A stretch of DNA of 64,000 nucleotides, taken from Propionibacteriaceae bacterium UBA7704. GTDB taxonomy: Bacteria > Actinomycetota > Actinomycetes > Propionibacteriales > Propionibacteriaceae. A program made the translations under genes and the position numbers. This document shows positions 18,141 to 26,729 of this stretch, piece after piece. Below the pieces are notes generated by a model. That model saw only the letters and a program-made list of their open reading frames with translations, ran no database searches and was not told the DNA's origin. The DNA lies in the NCBI GenBank assembly GCA_002482525.1, contig DLGC01000015.1, positions 1 to 64,000 of the forward strand, written 5' to 3'. Numbering within the stretch: the first letter of the stretch is position 1; every line of letters starts with the position of its first letter.

Positions 18141-19252
18141 AGATCACCTATCTCCTGGTCACCGCCGATGCCGGCGCCGGGACCGAGAGGGCAATCATCA
18201 GTCAGGCGAATGCGATGGCGCACCGTGGGCATCGCGTTGAGATTCTCAGTGTGTTCCGGGACCGCGACCGCCCGCATTTCCCCATCTCACGGTTGATCCG
18301 CAGGAGATATGCCGTCGACCGCCGCGAAACCCACGATCCGTCGACGCAGCCGTCGCAACTCATTCCCCCTACCTGGGACGGTCAGTTCACCGCCGCAGCG
18401 GATCAGACCTTCCCCGCCCTGTTGAGATCGTGCACCGCCGACATCGTTGTCGCGCCAACCCCGCCGCTGGCAGCACTGGCCGTGCAGTTCCTGCCTGACA
18501 GCCGGAGACTCGTCCAGCAGGAGCATCGAGCCACCCAGCTGCGAGGAACGTCTCGAGGACCTCTCGACGCGTACATTTCGCAGGTCGACTGCCTGGTATT
18601 GCTCACCCAATCCACCAAGGACTGGGTCGTCGGGGAGTATGGCGACCGGGTGCCCCGTCTGGAGGTAATCCCGAACTCCATCCCGAGTGTTTTCCGCCCT
18701 CAGGCCTCGAGCCGAGAACACCTCATCGTGTCGGCGGGAAGGCTCGTCGGTGGGAAACGGTTCGACCACCTCATCCGAGCATTCGCGATGACTCGGGCGC
18801 AGGTACCTGACTGGAAACTGCGCATCTACGGCTCAGGCCCGCGGCGAGGAGATCTTCACCGGTTGATCAACGCGCTCGATCTCACCGAGATCGTCGAAAT
18901 CGTGCCGAATATCACAGACATGCTGCGCGAGTGGCCAAAAGGATCCATCGCCGCTCTGACTTCAACGGCCGAGGGACTGCCTCTGGTCGGCCTCGAAGCC
19001 ATTGCGGCAGGGCTCCCGTTCGTCTCCTACGACTGCCCGACCGGACCCGCCGCGATCATTCTCGACGGCATAAACGGCCGACTCGTACCTGACGGTGATC
19101 TGCCCGGCTTCGCTTCGACGCTGATCGAACTGATGACCGACGACGCGCTGCGCACCCGCATGGGCCGGGGCGCGCGCGAGTCGGCAACACGCTTCGACGA
19201 GGTGGCGATCACAGACCGCTGGGAGAGACTCTTCGGCGAATTGCTGAACTAA
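18137..19252 (+). CDS. GT4-family glycosyltransferase (GT-B fold)
   Basis: 371-residue retaining glycosyltransferase acting on a membrane-bound glycan intermediate. The N-terminal domain carries ADAGAGTERAIISQANAMAHRGH, here split as GAGTERAI plus AMAHRGH. The C-terminal donor domain has SAGRLVGGKRFDHLIRAF, the linker IYGSGPRRGDL, and the EGLPLVGLEAIAAGLPFVSYD region with the E-x7-E pattern of GT4. Translationally coupled to the unknown protein upstream. Sugar specificity cannot be read. Confidence 0.87.
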   Translation: MKITYLLVTADAGAGTERAIISQANAMAHRGHRVEILSVFRDRDRPHFPISRLIRRRYAVDRRETHDPSTQPSQLIPPTWDGQFTAAADQTFPALLRSCTADIVVAPTPPLAALAVQFLPDSRRLVQQEHRATQLRGTSRGPLDAYISQVDCLVLLTQSTKDWVVGEYGDRVPRLEVIPNSIPSVFRPQASSREHLIVSAGRLVGGKRFDHLIRAFAMTRAQVPDWKLRIYGSGPRRGDLHRLINALDLTEIVEIVPNITDMLREWPKGSIAALTSTAEGLPLVGLEAIAAGLPFVSYDCPTGPAAIILDGINGRLVPDGDLPGFASTLIELMTDDALRTRMGRGARESATRFDEVAITDRWERLFGELLN

Positions 19253-19415
19253 GAGCACGCGGCCAGCGGCACTCGGCTGCGCAACCCCAGTCTCCCGCCA
19301 CAGCCCTGTGCCCGGCCACAGAACCCATCGATGGCGGGTTGACGCTAAACTGTCACGAGCATGTCCGCGCTAGTAGAGCCCCAATTCAGAAGTTCCCGAG
19401 ATTGAGTAGTTTCCT

Positions 19416-20417
19416 ATGAAGATCCTCATCACCGGGGGAGCCGGGTTCATTGGCTCGACCATTGCTTCTGCGTGTTCGGACGCTGGCCACGAACCGATCA
19501 TCATTGATGATCTGTCCCAGGGCCTTCGCTCGTTCGCCGAGCGGTTCCCGTTCTACGAGGGCGACTATGGCGACGATCGTCTCTTAGAACGAGTCTTTTC
19601 GGATCATCCGACCATTTCTGCCGCAGTGCACTGCGCCGCACATACCGTCGTCTCGGACTCGGTGGCAGACCCCATCCGTTACTATCAAAACAACCTTTCA
19701 GGGCTTCCTGCCTTTGTCGCGACGCTACTCAAGTTCGGCTGTAATCGGCTTCTCTTCAGTTCGTCTGCCGCAATCTATATGAATCCTCGTTCCACTCTCG
19801 TGGTTACCGAACAATCACCACTGGATCCGCAGAGCCCCTACGCGGCCACCAAGATGATGGCAGAGCGGCTGCTCGCCGATGCAGCGGCGGCGACGGCCTT
19901 GCGGGTGATATCACTGCGCTACTTCAATCCGATTGGAAGCGACCCGGAGTTACGAACCGGGTTGCAGCATCCCCAGCCCAGCCATGCCCTCGGCAAGATC
20001 ATGTCTGCCGCGGAGACGGGCTCACCGTTCACGGTCACCGGCACAGACTGGCCGACCCGCGATGGATCGGGACTCCGGGACTACATCCACGTATGGGACC
20101 TTGCACAGGCCCATTTGGCTGCCCTGGACGCATTCGACGCCATAGTCAGCGACACGCAGCCAAGCCTGCCGATCAACATCGGCACCGGAAGTGGAACCAC
20201 CGTCTTCGAACTCATTCGGGCCTTCGAATCAGTCACCGGGGTACACCTGAATGTGGTGAACGGACCGCGGCGCCCCGGGGATGTTGCCGGAGCCTGTGCC
20301 TCGGCAGAACTGGCGCTCACAACCCTGGGATGGCGCCCAGCGTTCAGCCTCAATCGTGGCATCCACGATGCGTTGCAGTGGAGGGAGAAGTTCCTCAGGA
20401 CCATGTTTGACTCTTGA
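19416..20417 (+). CDS. galE: UDP-glucose 4-epimerase-like NAD-dependent sugar epimerase
   Basis: 333-residue short-chain dehydrogenase of the extended class. Rossmann motif GGAGFIGS (7-14), catalytic Ser in SSSAAIY and the Y-x3-K pair in SPYAATKMMAE (about 141-151), and GalE-type RYFNPIGSDPE and GLRDYIHVWDLA. It would interconvert UDP-Glc/UDP-Gal or the GlcNAc/GalNAc pair for the locus. ATG 19416 gives the canonical MKILITGGAGFIGS start; the ribosome site is weak. Could be a relative with another UDP-sugar substrate. Confidence 0.87.
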   Translation: MKILITGGAGFIGSTIASACSDAGHEPIIIDDLSQGLRSFAERFPFYEGDYGDDRLLERVFSDHPTISAAVHCAAHTVVSDSVADPIRYYQNNLSGLPAFVATLLKFGCNRLLFSSSAAIYMNPRSTLVVTEQSPLDPQSPYAATKMMAERLLADAAAATALRVISLRYFNPIGSDPELRTGLQHPQPSHALGKIMSAAETGSPFTVTGTDWPTRDGSGLRDYIHVWDLAQAHLAALDAFDAIVSDTQPSLPINIGTGSGTTVFELIRAFESVTGVHLNVVNGPRRPGDVAGACASAELALTTLGWRPAFSLNRGIHDALQWREKFLRTMFDS

Positions 20418-20594
20418 CCCACGAGCGCCGCAGTCAGTACGACCCGGCAGTGTCCGATTCCTACGACCGACGAATTGGGGCACATTGCGACCACGAACCG
20501 CGGCCCCCACAGTGGTGTAGTAGTTTGAGTGAGCTGTCGCGCAGACTCTCACATCGTCCGCGATTCCCCGACAACTATGGAGTGAGAAAGCACT

Positions 20595-21749
20595 TTGACA
20601 AAAAGAGTAATGGCCGTCTACGGAACCCGGCCTGAGGCGGTCAAGCTTGCGCCCATCATCCGGCAGTTCGACGCAGATGCCCGCTTTGCACTCACCGTTG
20701 CAGTGACTGGTCAGCACCGTTCGATGCTTGACCAGATCAATGCTGGTTTCGGCATCAAACCCGACGTCGATCTCGACGTGTTCGAGGCGGGGCAATCGCT
20801 GTGTACCCTCGCAAGCAAGACGCTGATTCGTCTGGAAAGCGCCATCAAGGAGCACCGACCCGAGGCGATCTTGGTGCAAGGAGATACCTCGTCCGCTTTC
20901 GCCGCCGCGCTTGCCGGGTTCTATACCCAGACCCCGGTCGTCCACGTCGAGGCGGGACTGCGAACGCTCAGCATCGAGTCGCCCTATCCAGAAGAGGGAA
21001 ATCGGCGACTGATCACCCGGGTTTCTGCGCTTCACCTCGCGCCGACCGAGGCCAACAAACAGAACCTGCTCGACGAGGGCGTTCCTGCGAGCGACGTCAC
21101 GATCACAGGGAATCCCGTGATCGATGCGCTCCGAATCGCCGTTGACGCACGCGCACCGTTCAGTGACCCACAAGTCGCACGAGCAGCGCAAAGCGGTTCC
21201 GTCGTACTCATCACCGCCCATCGACGCGAGTCGTGGGGCGGCCCGATGCATGACATCGCCGAGGCCGTGCACGCACTCTGCCTCGCCTACCCCGATGTCC
21301 ACTTCGTCTTCCCGCTGCACGCCAATCCGAGCGTACGAACGATCTTCCAAGCGCATCTGAGCGAGCTGAACAACTGCGTGTTGACCGAGCCACTGGACTA
21401 TTTCGAACTCGCCAGTCTCCTCGCGGCCTGCACCCTCGTCATCACCGACTCCGGTGGAATCCAGGAGGAGGCGCCCGCCTTGGGTGTCCCGGTGGTCGTC
21501 CTTCGTAACGAAACCGAACGCGCCGAGGGCGTCGAGGCTGGCACCGCTGTGCTGGTAGGCACTGACCGCGATGCGATCATCGATACCGTCAGCGGACTCC
21601 TCAGCGACTCCGCCAAACACGCCGCGATGGCGAACGCCATCAACCCCTATGGTGACGGGATGGCCGCCAATCGAACTGTGGCTGCGACTGCCCAACTCCT
21701 GGGCGTAGGCGAACGACTTCCCGACTTCAGCGTGAAAGAGGTGCGATGA
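20595..21749 (+). CDS. wecB: UDP-N-acetylglucosamine 2-epimerase (non-hydrolysing)
   Basis: 384 residues; converts UDP-GlcNAc to UDP-ManNAc. The family start AVYGTRPEAVKLAP, VQGDTSSAFAAALA, HVEAGLRTLS, HRRESWGGPM and ITDSGGIQEEAPALGVP are all present. The TTG start at 20595 gives the usual few residues before GTRPE; ATG 20610 would clip the first strand. It overlaps the next gene by ATGA, and that gene encodes the matching dehydrogenase, so together they make UDP-ManNAcA. The 177 bp upstream contain no gene seen. Confidence 0.92.
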   Translation: MTKRVMAVYGTRPEAVKLAPIIRQFDADARFALTVAVTGQHRSMLDQINAGFGIKPDVDLDVFEAGQSLCTLASKTLIRLESAIKEHRPEAILVQGDTSSAFAAALAGFYTQTPVVHVEAGLRTLSIESPYPEEGNRRLITRVSALHLAPTEANKQNLLDEGVPASDVTITGNPVIDALRIAVDARAPFSDPQVARAAQSGSVVLITAHRRESWGGPMHDIAEAVHALCLAYPDVHFVFPLHANPSVRTIFQAHLSELNNCVLTEPLDYFELASLLAACTLVITDSGGIQEEAPALGVPVVVLRNETERAEGVEAGTAVLVGTDRDAIIDTVSGLLSDSAKHAAMANAINPYGDGMAANRTVAATAQLLGVGERLPDFSVKEVR

Positions 21750-22984
21750 ACAATCCCAGAGTCTGCGTCGTTGGGCTTGGCTACATCGGGTTACCGACGG
21801 CAGTCGCCCTGTGCCAGGGCGGCCTTGACGTTGTTGGGCTGGAAGTCAACGAGCGAATCGTCGCCGAGGTGACCAAGGGCATCCTGCCGTTCGTCGAGCC
21901 GGGCCTCGCCGAGGCACTGAGCGAGGCTCACCGCTCCGGGCGCTTGTCGGCGACCACGAAGGCTGAGCCTGCCGACACCTTCATCCTCGCGGTCCCCACT
22001 CCGTTTCAAGACGATCACGAACCGGATCTGAGTTACATTCGATCGGCCGTGGAAGCCATCACTCCGGTGCTGGTCGCGGACAACACGGTGATTCTTGAGT
22101 CGACTTCACCGCCGGGAACCACCGCCTTGGTCAAGACGTGGATCGAGGAGCTCCGTCCCGACCTCATCACGGATGGACAGCTCGGCATATCGCTCGCTTA
22201 CTGCCCCGAGCGTGTTCTGCCAGGCCGAATCATGACGGAGCTGATCACGAATGATCGCGTGATCGGCGGCATCAACCCTGATGATGCTGAGCGTGCCGCT
22301 GCTGTCTATCGCGTCTTCTGCCAGGGAGAACTCCTGCTCACCGACGCGACGACCGCGGAGATGGTGAAGCTCGTCGAGAACTCCTTCCGCGACGTCAACA
22401 TTGCGTTCGCCAACGAACTGTCGCTGATCGCCGAAACCGTGGGCGTGGATGTCTGGGAACTGATCCGGCTGGCAAATCACCACCCACGGGTCAACATCCT
22501 CCAGCCCGGACCCGGTGTCGGCGGCCACTGCATTGCGGTGGACCCTTGGTTCATTGTGTCCGCAGATCCAGCAAACAGTCCTCTCATCCGGACCGCGCGC
22601 GAAGTGAACGACGGCAAACCCGACCGCGTGATTGATCAGGTAATCCAGGCGATTGAGGGCGTCGAAGCACCCGTTGTCGCCGCATTGGGGATTTCTTTCA
22701 AGCCGGACATCGACGATCTGCGTGAGTCACCGGCCCGAGCCATTGTCGGGAGGCTTGCTGCCCAGCTTCCTCATGCTGAGGTGCGGGTCGTGGAGCCACA
22801 CATCAACGCGCTACCGGCCGAGCTCGACGCGCTGTCGAATGTGGAACTCGTATCGATAGAACAGGCTATCCCCGGCGCTGACTGCGTCGTGCTGCTTGTG
22901 GATCACGCACAATTCAAAGCGACCCGTCCCACCATTCCGCCACGCACGACAGTCATCGATACCCGAGGGGCTTGGAGAAGCTGA
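21746..22984 (+). CDS. wecC: UDP-N-acetyl-D-mannosaminuronate dehydrogenase
   Basis: 412-residue NAD-dependent nucleotide-sugar dehydrogenase. The N-terminal Rossmann motif is VVGLGYIGLPTAVALC, with ESTSPPGTT in the first domain, the catalytic Cys in GPGVGGHCIAVDPWF (about residue 260), and a C-terminal domain starting ALGISFKPDIDDLRESPA. Oxidises UDP-ManNAc to UDP-ManNAcA using the product of the overlapping wecB. WecC rather than WbpA is chosen from this partnership and the IAVDPWF ending. Confidence 0.92.
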   Translation: MNNPRVCVVGLGYIGLPTAVALCQGGLDVVGLEVNERIVAEVTKGILPFVEPGLAEALSEAHRSGRLSATTKAEPADTFILAVPTPFQDDHEPDLSYIRSAVEAITPVLVADNTVILESTSPPGTTALVKTWIEELRPDLITDGQLGISLAYCPERVLPGRIMTELITNDRVIGGINPDDAERAAAVYRVFCQGELLLTDATTAEMVKLVENSFRDVNIAFANELSLIAETVGVDVWELIRLANHHPRVNILQPGPGVGGHCIAVDPWFIVSADPANSPLIRTAREVNDGKPDRVIDQVIQAIEGVEAPVVAALGISFKPDIDDLRESPARAIVGRLAAQLPHAEVRVVEPHINALPAELDALSNVELVSIEQAIPGADCVVLLVDHAQFKATRPTIPPRTTVIDTRGAWRS

Positions 22985-22990
22985 CGCGGC

Positions 22991-25072
22991 CTAGGAGGCC
23001 AACTCCTCGAGGAAGCTCACCGCCGCGTCGACATCACCAAGTTCGGTGTGAGCATCTGCCTGCGAAACGCTGAGCACGCTTCCAGCCTCATACAGGGCCC
23101 AGATCTTGCTGCCCGAGCCTTTGTAGTCGGAGTATTTCGACGGAATGTAGGGGTTCACCCCGTGCACCGCTTTGGCCCGCGCGTCTGCCACAACCAGCCA
23201 GTCCAGCCGCGAGGCGAGGTTCAAGAACTCGAAGTAGGGCACGTAGGAGTTGACCTTCACGCAATGCGCCACGCCCGCAGCGCGCACGACTCGTAACGTG
23301 TCATCAGGCTGGTTGGTGAAGATATGAAGCATGAATTTCGACTGTGTACGAGCCGACAGTTTCTGGAATGCTTGGAAGATGTCACCCGGGCCCCGCGAGA
23401 CATAGAAAATTCCAAAATACCCCAAATGGATCTTTCCGGGTTCAAGACGATAGTTGGAATCAACCAGCGAGTAGAAGCTCGACGGCAACACCGGGTGCGG
23501 GTCGATTCTGGAAACCTCATCGAGCCGCGTAACCAGATCAGGATCCGTCACACAGGTTCGCATCAGTTCGCGTTGCAGTGGATTCGTGAAGGTAACCTCA
23601 TCGGCGAGCGCATAGGTGAAGGCCTCGACCCACTCCCACAGATTGGAATCCGGCACAGAAAACCCGCGAGCTCGCGCCGCTTGAGTTATCGACTGCACCA
23701 GCGGAGATTTCGGCAGGTTACGAATGCGTTTGTCGCCAGAAATATCCAACAGCAGCGGATCAGAGAATTCGGCGACCCAGTGGACCTGTGGGTAGCGAAT
23801 CTTGTATGCGGCCCCGAGAACATGCGAGGCCGCCCACATGGACCGGCTATAGAGGTTCTTATAGGGACCACGCTTACTGTGCCGCACGCTGAGCGCATCC
23901 AAACCCCGCGTCGCATATCGCTCGATTCCTCGCACCCGCGACCAGCTAGGTGATTCGTGCACGACGATCCGTGTGCCTACATCAGGCTCGATCAACTTCA
24001 AACTCAGCGGGTCATTCGGACGGGCATTTTCCATTGAGTTCTGGATCACGTCGTAAGGCTTCCCCGCCAACAGCATGCGCTTGGCCACGACAAGGCCAGA
24101 GACGTCCGCACTCGGAGGAAACGCATAAGAGGCGACCAGGGTGTCCGCCAGTTCATGGTTGAGAATCGCCTTGCCGCCAAGGTCGGGGGACTCCTCCTCG
24201 ATGCGCGCAAGCATCTCGCTCCGCTTGTCGACGTAGCCGCGAAGCCAGGTTCCGAGCACCGTAGTCTGCGCCCTCTGCATACCGGTCAGCACACCGCGCC
24301 ACCCTGGATGGTCAGCCCGCAGGCTCTCGAGCGCACCCACGCAGGAAAGCCGATCCTCGGCGAACCTCTGATCCAGAGTGCGCGACGCCGAACCTTCTCT
24401 CACCGTGCGCACATAGATCGGCATCTCACCGAGCGGCGGGACCACAATGTCCAGGTCGTTCTGGATGAGGACCTGAGTCCAATACAGCACGTCCTGACCC
24501 GTCCTGAGATCGGCACGGTAGGAGCAGGTCCTCGCGATATCCGTCGAAATCAGCTTGCCACTGTCGTAGGATCCGGCTACCCGAATGCCACGCAGCGTGC
24601 CCCGGCGGCCCGCCCACTTCAAGACCCCGCGACTGATGTAGTTGTCAAAGTTCCTGACGCCGTCGAGGCTCTTCTCGGGAACCTCTGCAAAAGCCGACAA
24701 GACCACGTTTCCAGGCTCGGCGTGAGCCAGGAGCGCCTCAAGGAAATTGGGCGATACGGAGTCATCGCTGTCTACCCAGACCAAGTAATCGCCCCGGGCT
24801 GCCCACATTCCCAGGTTTCGCGCCTTCGAATTGCTGCCCTCGGCGAACTGAATCACTCGCAGATCGAAAGCTTCACTCAAGGCACGCTCGGTGACGTAAG
24901 CAGCCGTTCCATCATCAGGTCCATTAACGATGAAAAGCACTTCGAATAGATCTGGGTCAAGAGTCTGCTCGCGCAGCGCCGCGAGAAGGCGGTCGACCCA
25001 CGCTCTGGCCCGATAGGCAGCAACTCCAACCGTTAGCGCTACCACCGCACCACCCGCTCTGAGCGGGTCCAT
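22991..25072 (-). CDS. Two-domain glycosyltransferase: GT2 plus GT-B-like C-terminal domain
   Basis: About 693 residues. The N-terminal GT2 domain has LTVGVAAYRARAWVDRLL, LFIVNGPDDGT, and the DxD-type WVDSDDSVS at about residue 103. The second half resembles a GT-B domain, with LGYFGIFYVSRGPGDIF and the donor-side loop KGSGSKIWALYEAGSV. Such fusions often add two sugars in succession or hold an inactive half. The start is uncertain: ATG 25072, a later GTG, or upstream; no strong ribosome site. Convergent with wecC (6-bp gap) and divergent from the methyltransferase. Confidence 0.78.
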   Translation of the reverse strand: MDPLRAGGAVVALTVGVAAYRARAWVDRLLAALREQTLDPDLFEVLFIVNGPDDGTAAYVTERALSEAFDLRVIQFAEGSNSKARNLGMWAARGDYLVWVDSDDSVSPNFLEALLAHAEPGNVVLSAFAEVPEKSLDGVRNFDNYISRGVLKWAGRRGTLRGIRVAGSYDSGKLISTDIARTCSYRADLRTGQDVLYWTQVLIQNDLDIVVPPLGEMPIYVRTVREGSASRTLDQRFAEDRLSCVGALESLRADHPGWRGVLTGMQRAQTTVLGTWLRGYVDKRSEMLARIEEESPDLGGKAILNHELADTLVASYAFPPSADVSGLVVAKRMLLAGKPYDVIQNSMENARPNDPLSLKLIEPDVGTRIVVHESPSWSRVRGIERYATRGLDALSVRHSKRGPYKNLYSRSMWAASHVLGAAYKIRYPQVHWVAEFSDPLLLDISGDKRIRNLPKSPLVQSITQAARARGFSVPDSNLWEWVEAFTYALADEVTFTNPLQRELMRTCVTDPDLVTRLDEVSRIDPHPVLPSSFYSLVDSNYRLEPGKIHLGYFGIFYVSRGPGDIFQAFQKLSARTQSKFMLHIFTNQPDDTLRVVRAAGVAHCVKVNSYVPYFEFLNLASRLDWLVVADARAKAVHGVNPYIPSKYSDYKGSGSKIWALYEAGSVLSVSQADAHTELGDVDAAVSFLEELAS

Positions 25073-25155
25073 GCAAGCTGGAGTGAGTCGAGCGGGTTCG
25101 GCATGTCTGTATCCTAATGTGAGTAGCCCGATTGCCCCATTCAAGGCAAGGACAT

Positions 25156-26682
25156 ATGGACCGTTCGCACGATTTGCCAGCCCCCACAGCCCTCACCGTG
25201 AGACAGGATGCGGCCCTGGTTGTCACCACCTCGGACCTGTCTCCCGAGATATCAGGTCCCGTCTCGACCTTGTTCTCGACGACGACAGTCCACCTCGTCA
25301 CCGAGCTGACGGAACCACCGCGTCGTAGCGAAGGTACCGTCATTGTCGCCTCCGACCTGCTGACGGACTGTCTCCCCCTTCTGGAGCGGCCGGACATCTG
25401 GCCCCCCGAGGAAGAGGAGATCGATATCGCGTTCAGCGCGGCCGGCTCAGCTTCTGCGCAGGCCCGCGACGCCCTCAGCGCCTACGACGTGATCGCGCTG
25501 CGTCCCATCGGCTCCTGCATCATCGCGACTCTCAAGCGAGCCGCGAACCGCCCCGGTACGGCTGACGTCTGGATACCGCCACTCCTCAATGACCGCGCCG
25601 CAACGTCCCTCGCCGGCGTGTCCGCGCCGCGACCCTCACGAAGGAAGAAGCGGGGCAATAGGACGAACCCCCAGGAAGGCATCGCCGCCAGGGCCGGGAG
25701 GATCGTCCGGCAGCGGTGGAAGCTGCTCCTGCTCGCGGCATTCACCGAGATCACTCTCATCGCACTCTTCGGTTGGGCACTGTCATCCTTCTGGATGGGG
25801 CTGACTCTCGGAATCGTGTTTGCGGCGTTCGGCGTCCAGGGCTACCTCATTCTCTCCACGCGGCGAATCGCCTCGAATACGCGATCCCGCGTGAGTCGAG
25901 TCGCAACCACTGTCCGCGCGATCCATCGGAATACTGCCCACTGGTCCTCGCTGGAAGCTACCGCGAATATCACGGCGCTTGCGCTGACCGACCTGGCCGC
26001 CTCCATGAAGCGGCAGAGCCCCGGGAAAGCCCTGACCTCGCAGCACCTGAATCAGGCCACGCAAACCGCGGTCGCCGAGACCCAAGCGCTGCTCCAACTC
26101 ATGCAGAAATTCCCCACCGATGCGCCGTTGCCCAAACCGATGGGGTGGGCCATGAATCCGTCCGGACTCCTCGCGCTCACCGGACTCATCGAGTCCACGA
26201 AGCCGAAGACGGTGGTCGAGTGCGGGAGTGGCACCTCCACGATCTGGATTGGCCTTGCGCTGCGTGCACTCGGCCAGGGCCGACTGATCTCGTTGGAGCA
26301 CCAACGGGAATACGCCGCCCAATCCCGTGAGCGCGTAGCAGCGCACGGGCTGCAGGACTTCGTCGAGGTCAGACTGGTCGACCTGGTCGACCACGAGACG
26401 GCGCACGGCGTCTTCCGGTGGTACGACCTTGATGCTGATACCGTGCCCGACATCGATCTGCTCCTGGTCGACGGACCGCCGGCGGCTACGGGGCGACACG
26501 CCAGATATCCGGCAGTCCCAGTTCTGGCGAACCAGCTTTCCGACGGCGCTGTGATTCTTGTCGACGACACCTCGCGCAAAGACGAGCTGGAGGCGATCCG
26601 GCTCTGGCAGGAGGAATACCCTCAGGCCGGTTCGTCGACCGAAATCGCCGCCGCCCTCACGCGCCTCGATTGGCGCGCATAG
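25156..26682 (+). CDS. Membrane-anchored class I SAM methyltransferase
   Basis: About 508 residues. The first 185 form a soluble domain of unknown type with an acidic patch (PPEEEEIDIAF). Two hydrophobic helices follow at about 190-235, then a helical linker, then a C-terminal Rossmann methyltransferase whose motif I is VVECGSGTSTIWIG at about residue 353, with ISLEHQREYA and LLLVDGPPA following. AAGGA lies 5 nt upstream of ATG 25156. Sugar or glycan O-methylation is likely from context. The fusion to a membrane pair and extra N-domain is unusual. Confidence 0.75.
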   Translation: MDRSHDLPAPTALTVRQDAALVVTTSDLSPEISGPVSTLFSTTTVHLVTELTEPPRRSEGTVIVASDLLTDCLPLLERPDIWPPEEEEIDIAFSAAGSASAQARDALSAYDVIALRPIGSCIIATLKRAANRPGTADVWIPPLLNDRAATSLAGVSAPRPSRRKKRGNRTNPQEGIAARAGRIVRQRWKLLLLAAFTEITLIALFGWALSSFWMGLTLGIVFAAFGVQGYLILSTRRIASNTRSRVSRVATTVRAIHRNTAHWSSLEATANITALALTDLAASMKRQSPGKALTSQHLNQATQTAVAETQALLQLMQKFPTDAPLPKPMGWAMNPSGLLALTGLIESTKPKTVVECGSGTSTIWIGLALRALGQGRLISLEHQREYAAQSRERVAAHGLQDFVEVRLVDLVDHETAHGVFRWYDLDADTVPDIDLLLVDGPPAATGRHARYPAVPVLANQLSDGAVILVDDTSRKDELEAIRLWQEEYPQAGSSTEIAAALTRLDWRA

Positions 26683-26729
26683 CTGCTTATCGGGGGGCAA
26701 CTCCCGGAGCGCCTGGCCGCGCCGACAAG

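Noticed and set aside
25110..25160. Short leaderless peptide starting MPNPLD on the minus strand
   Set aside because: Although TAGGAT precedes the ATG by 6 nt, the frame stops within about 20 codons and is out of frame with the glycosyltransferase; more likely the hexamer is a promoter element for one of the divergent genes.
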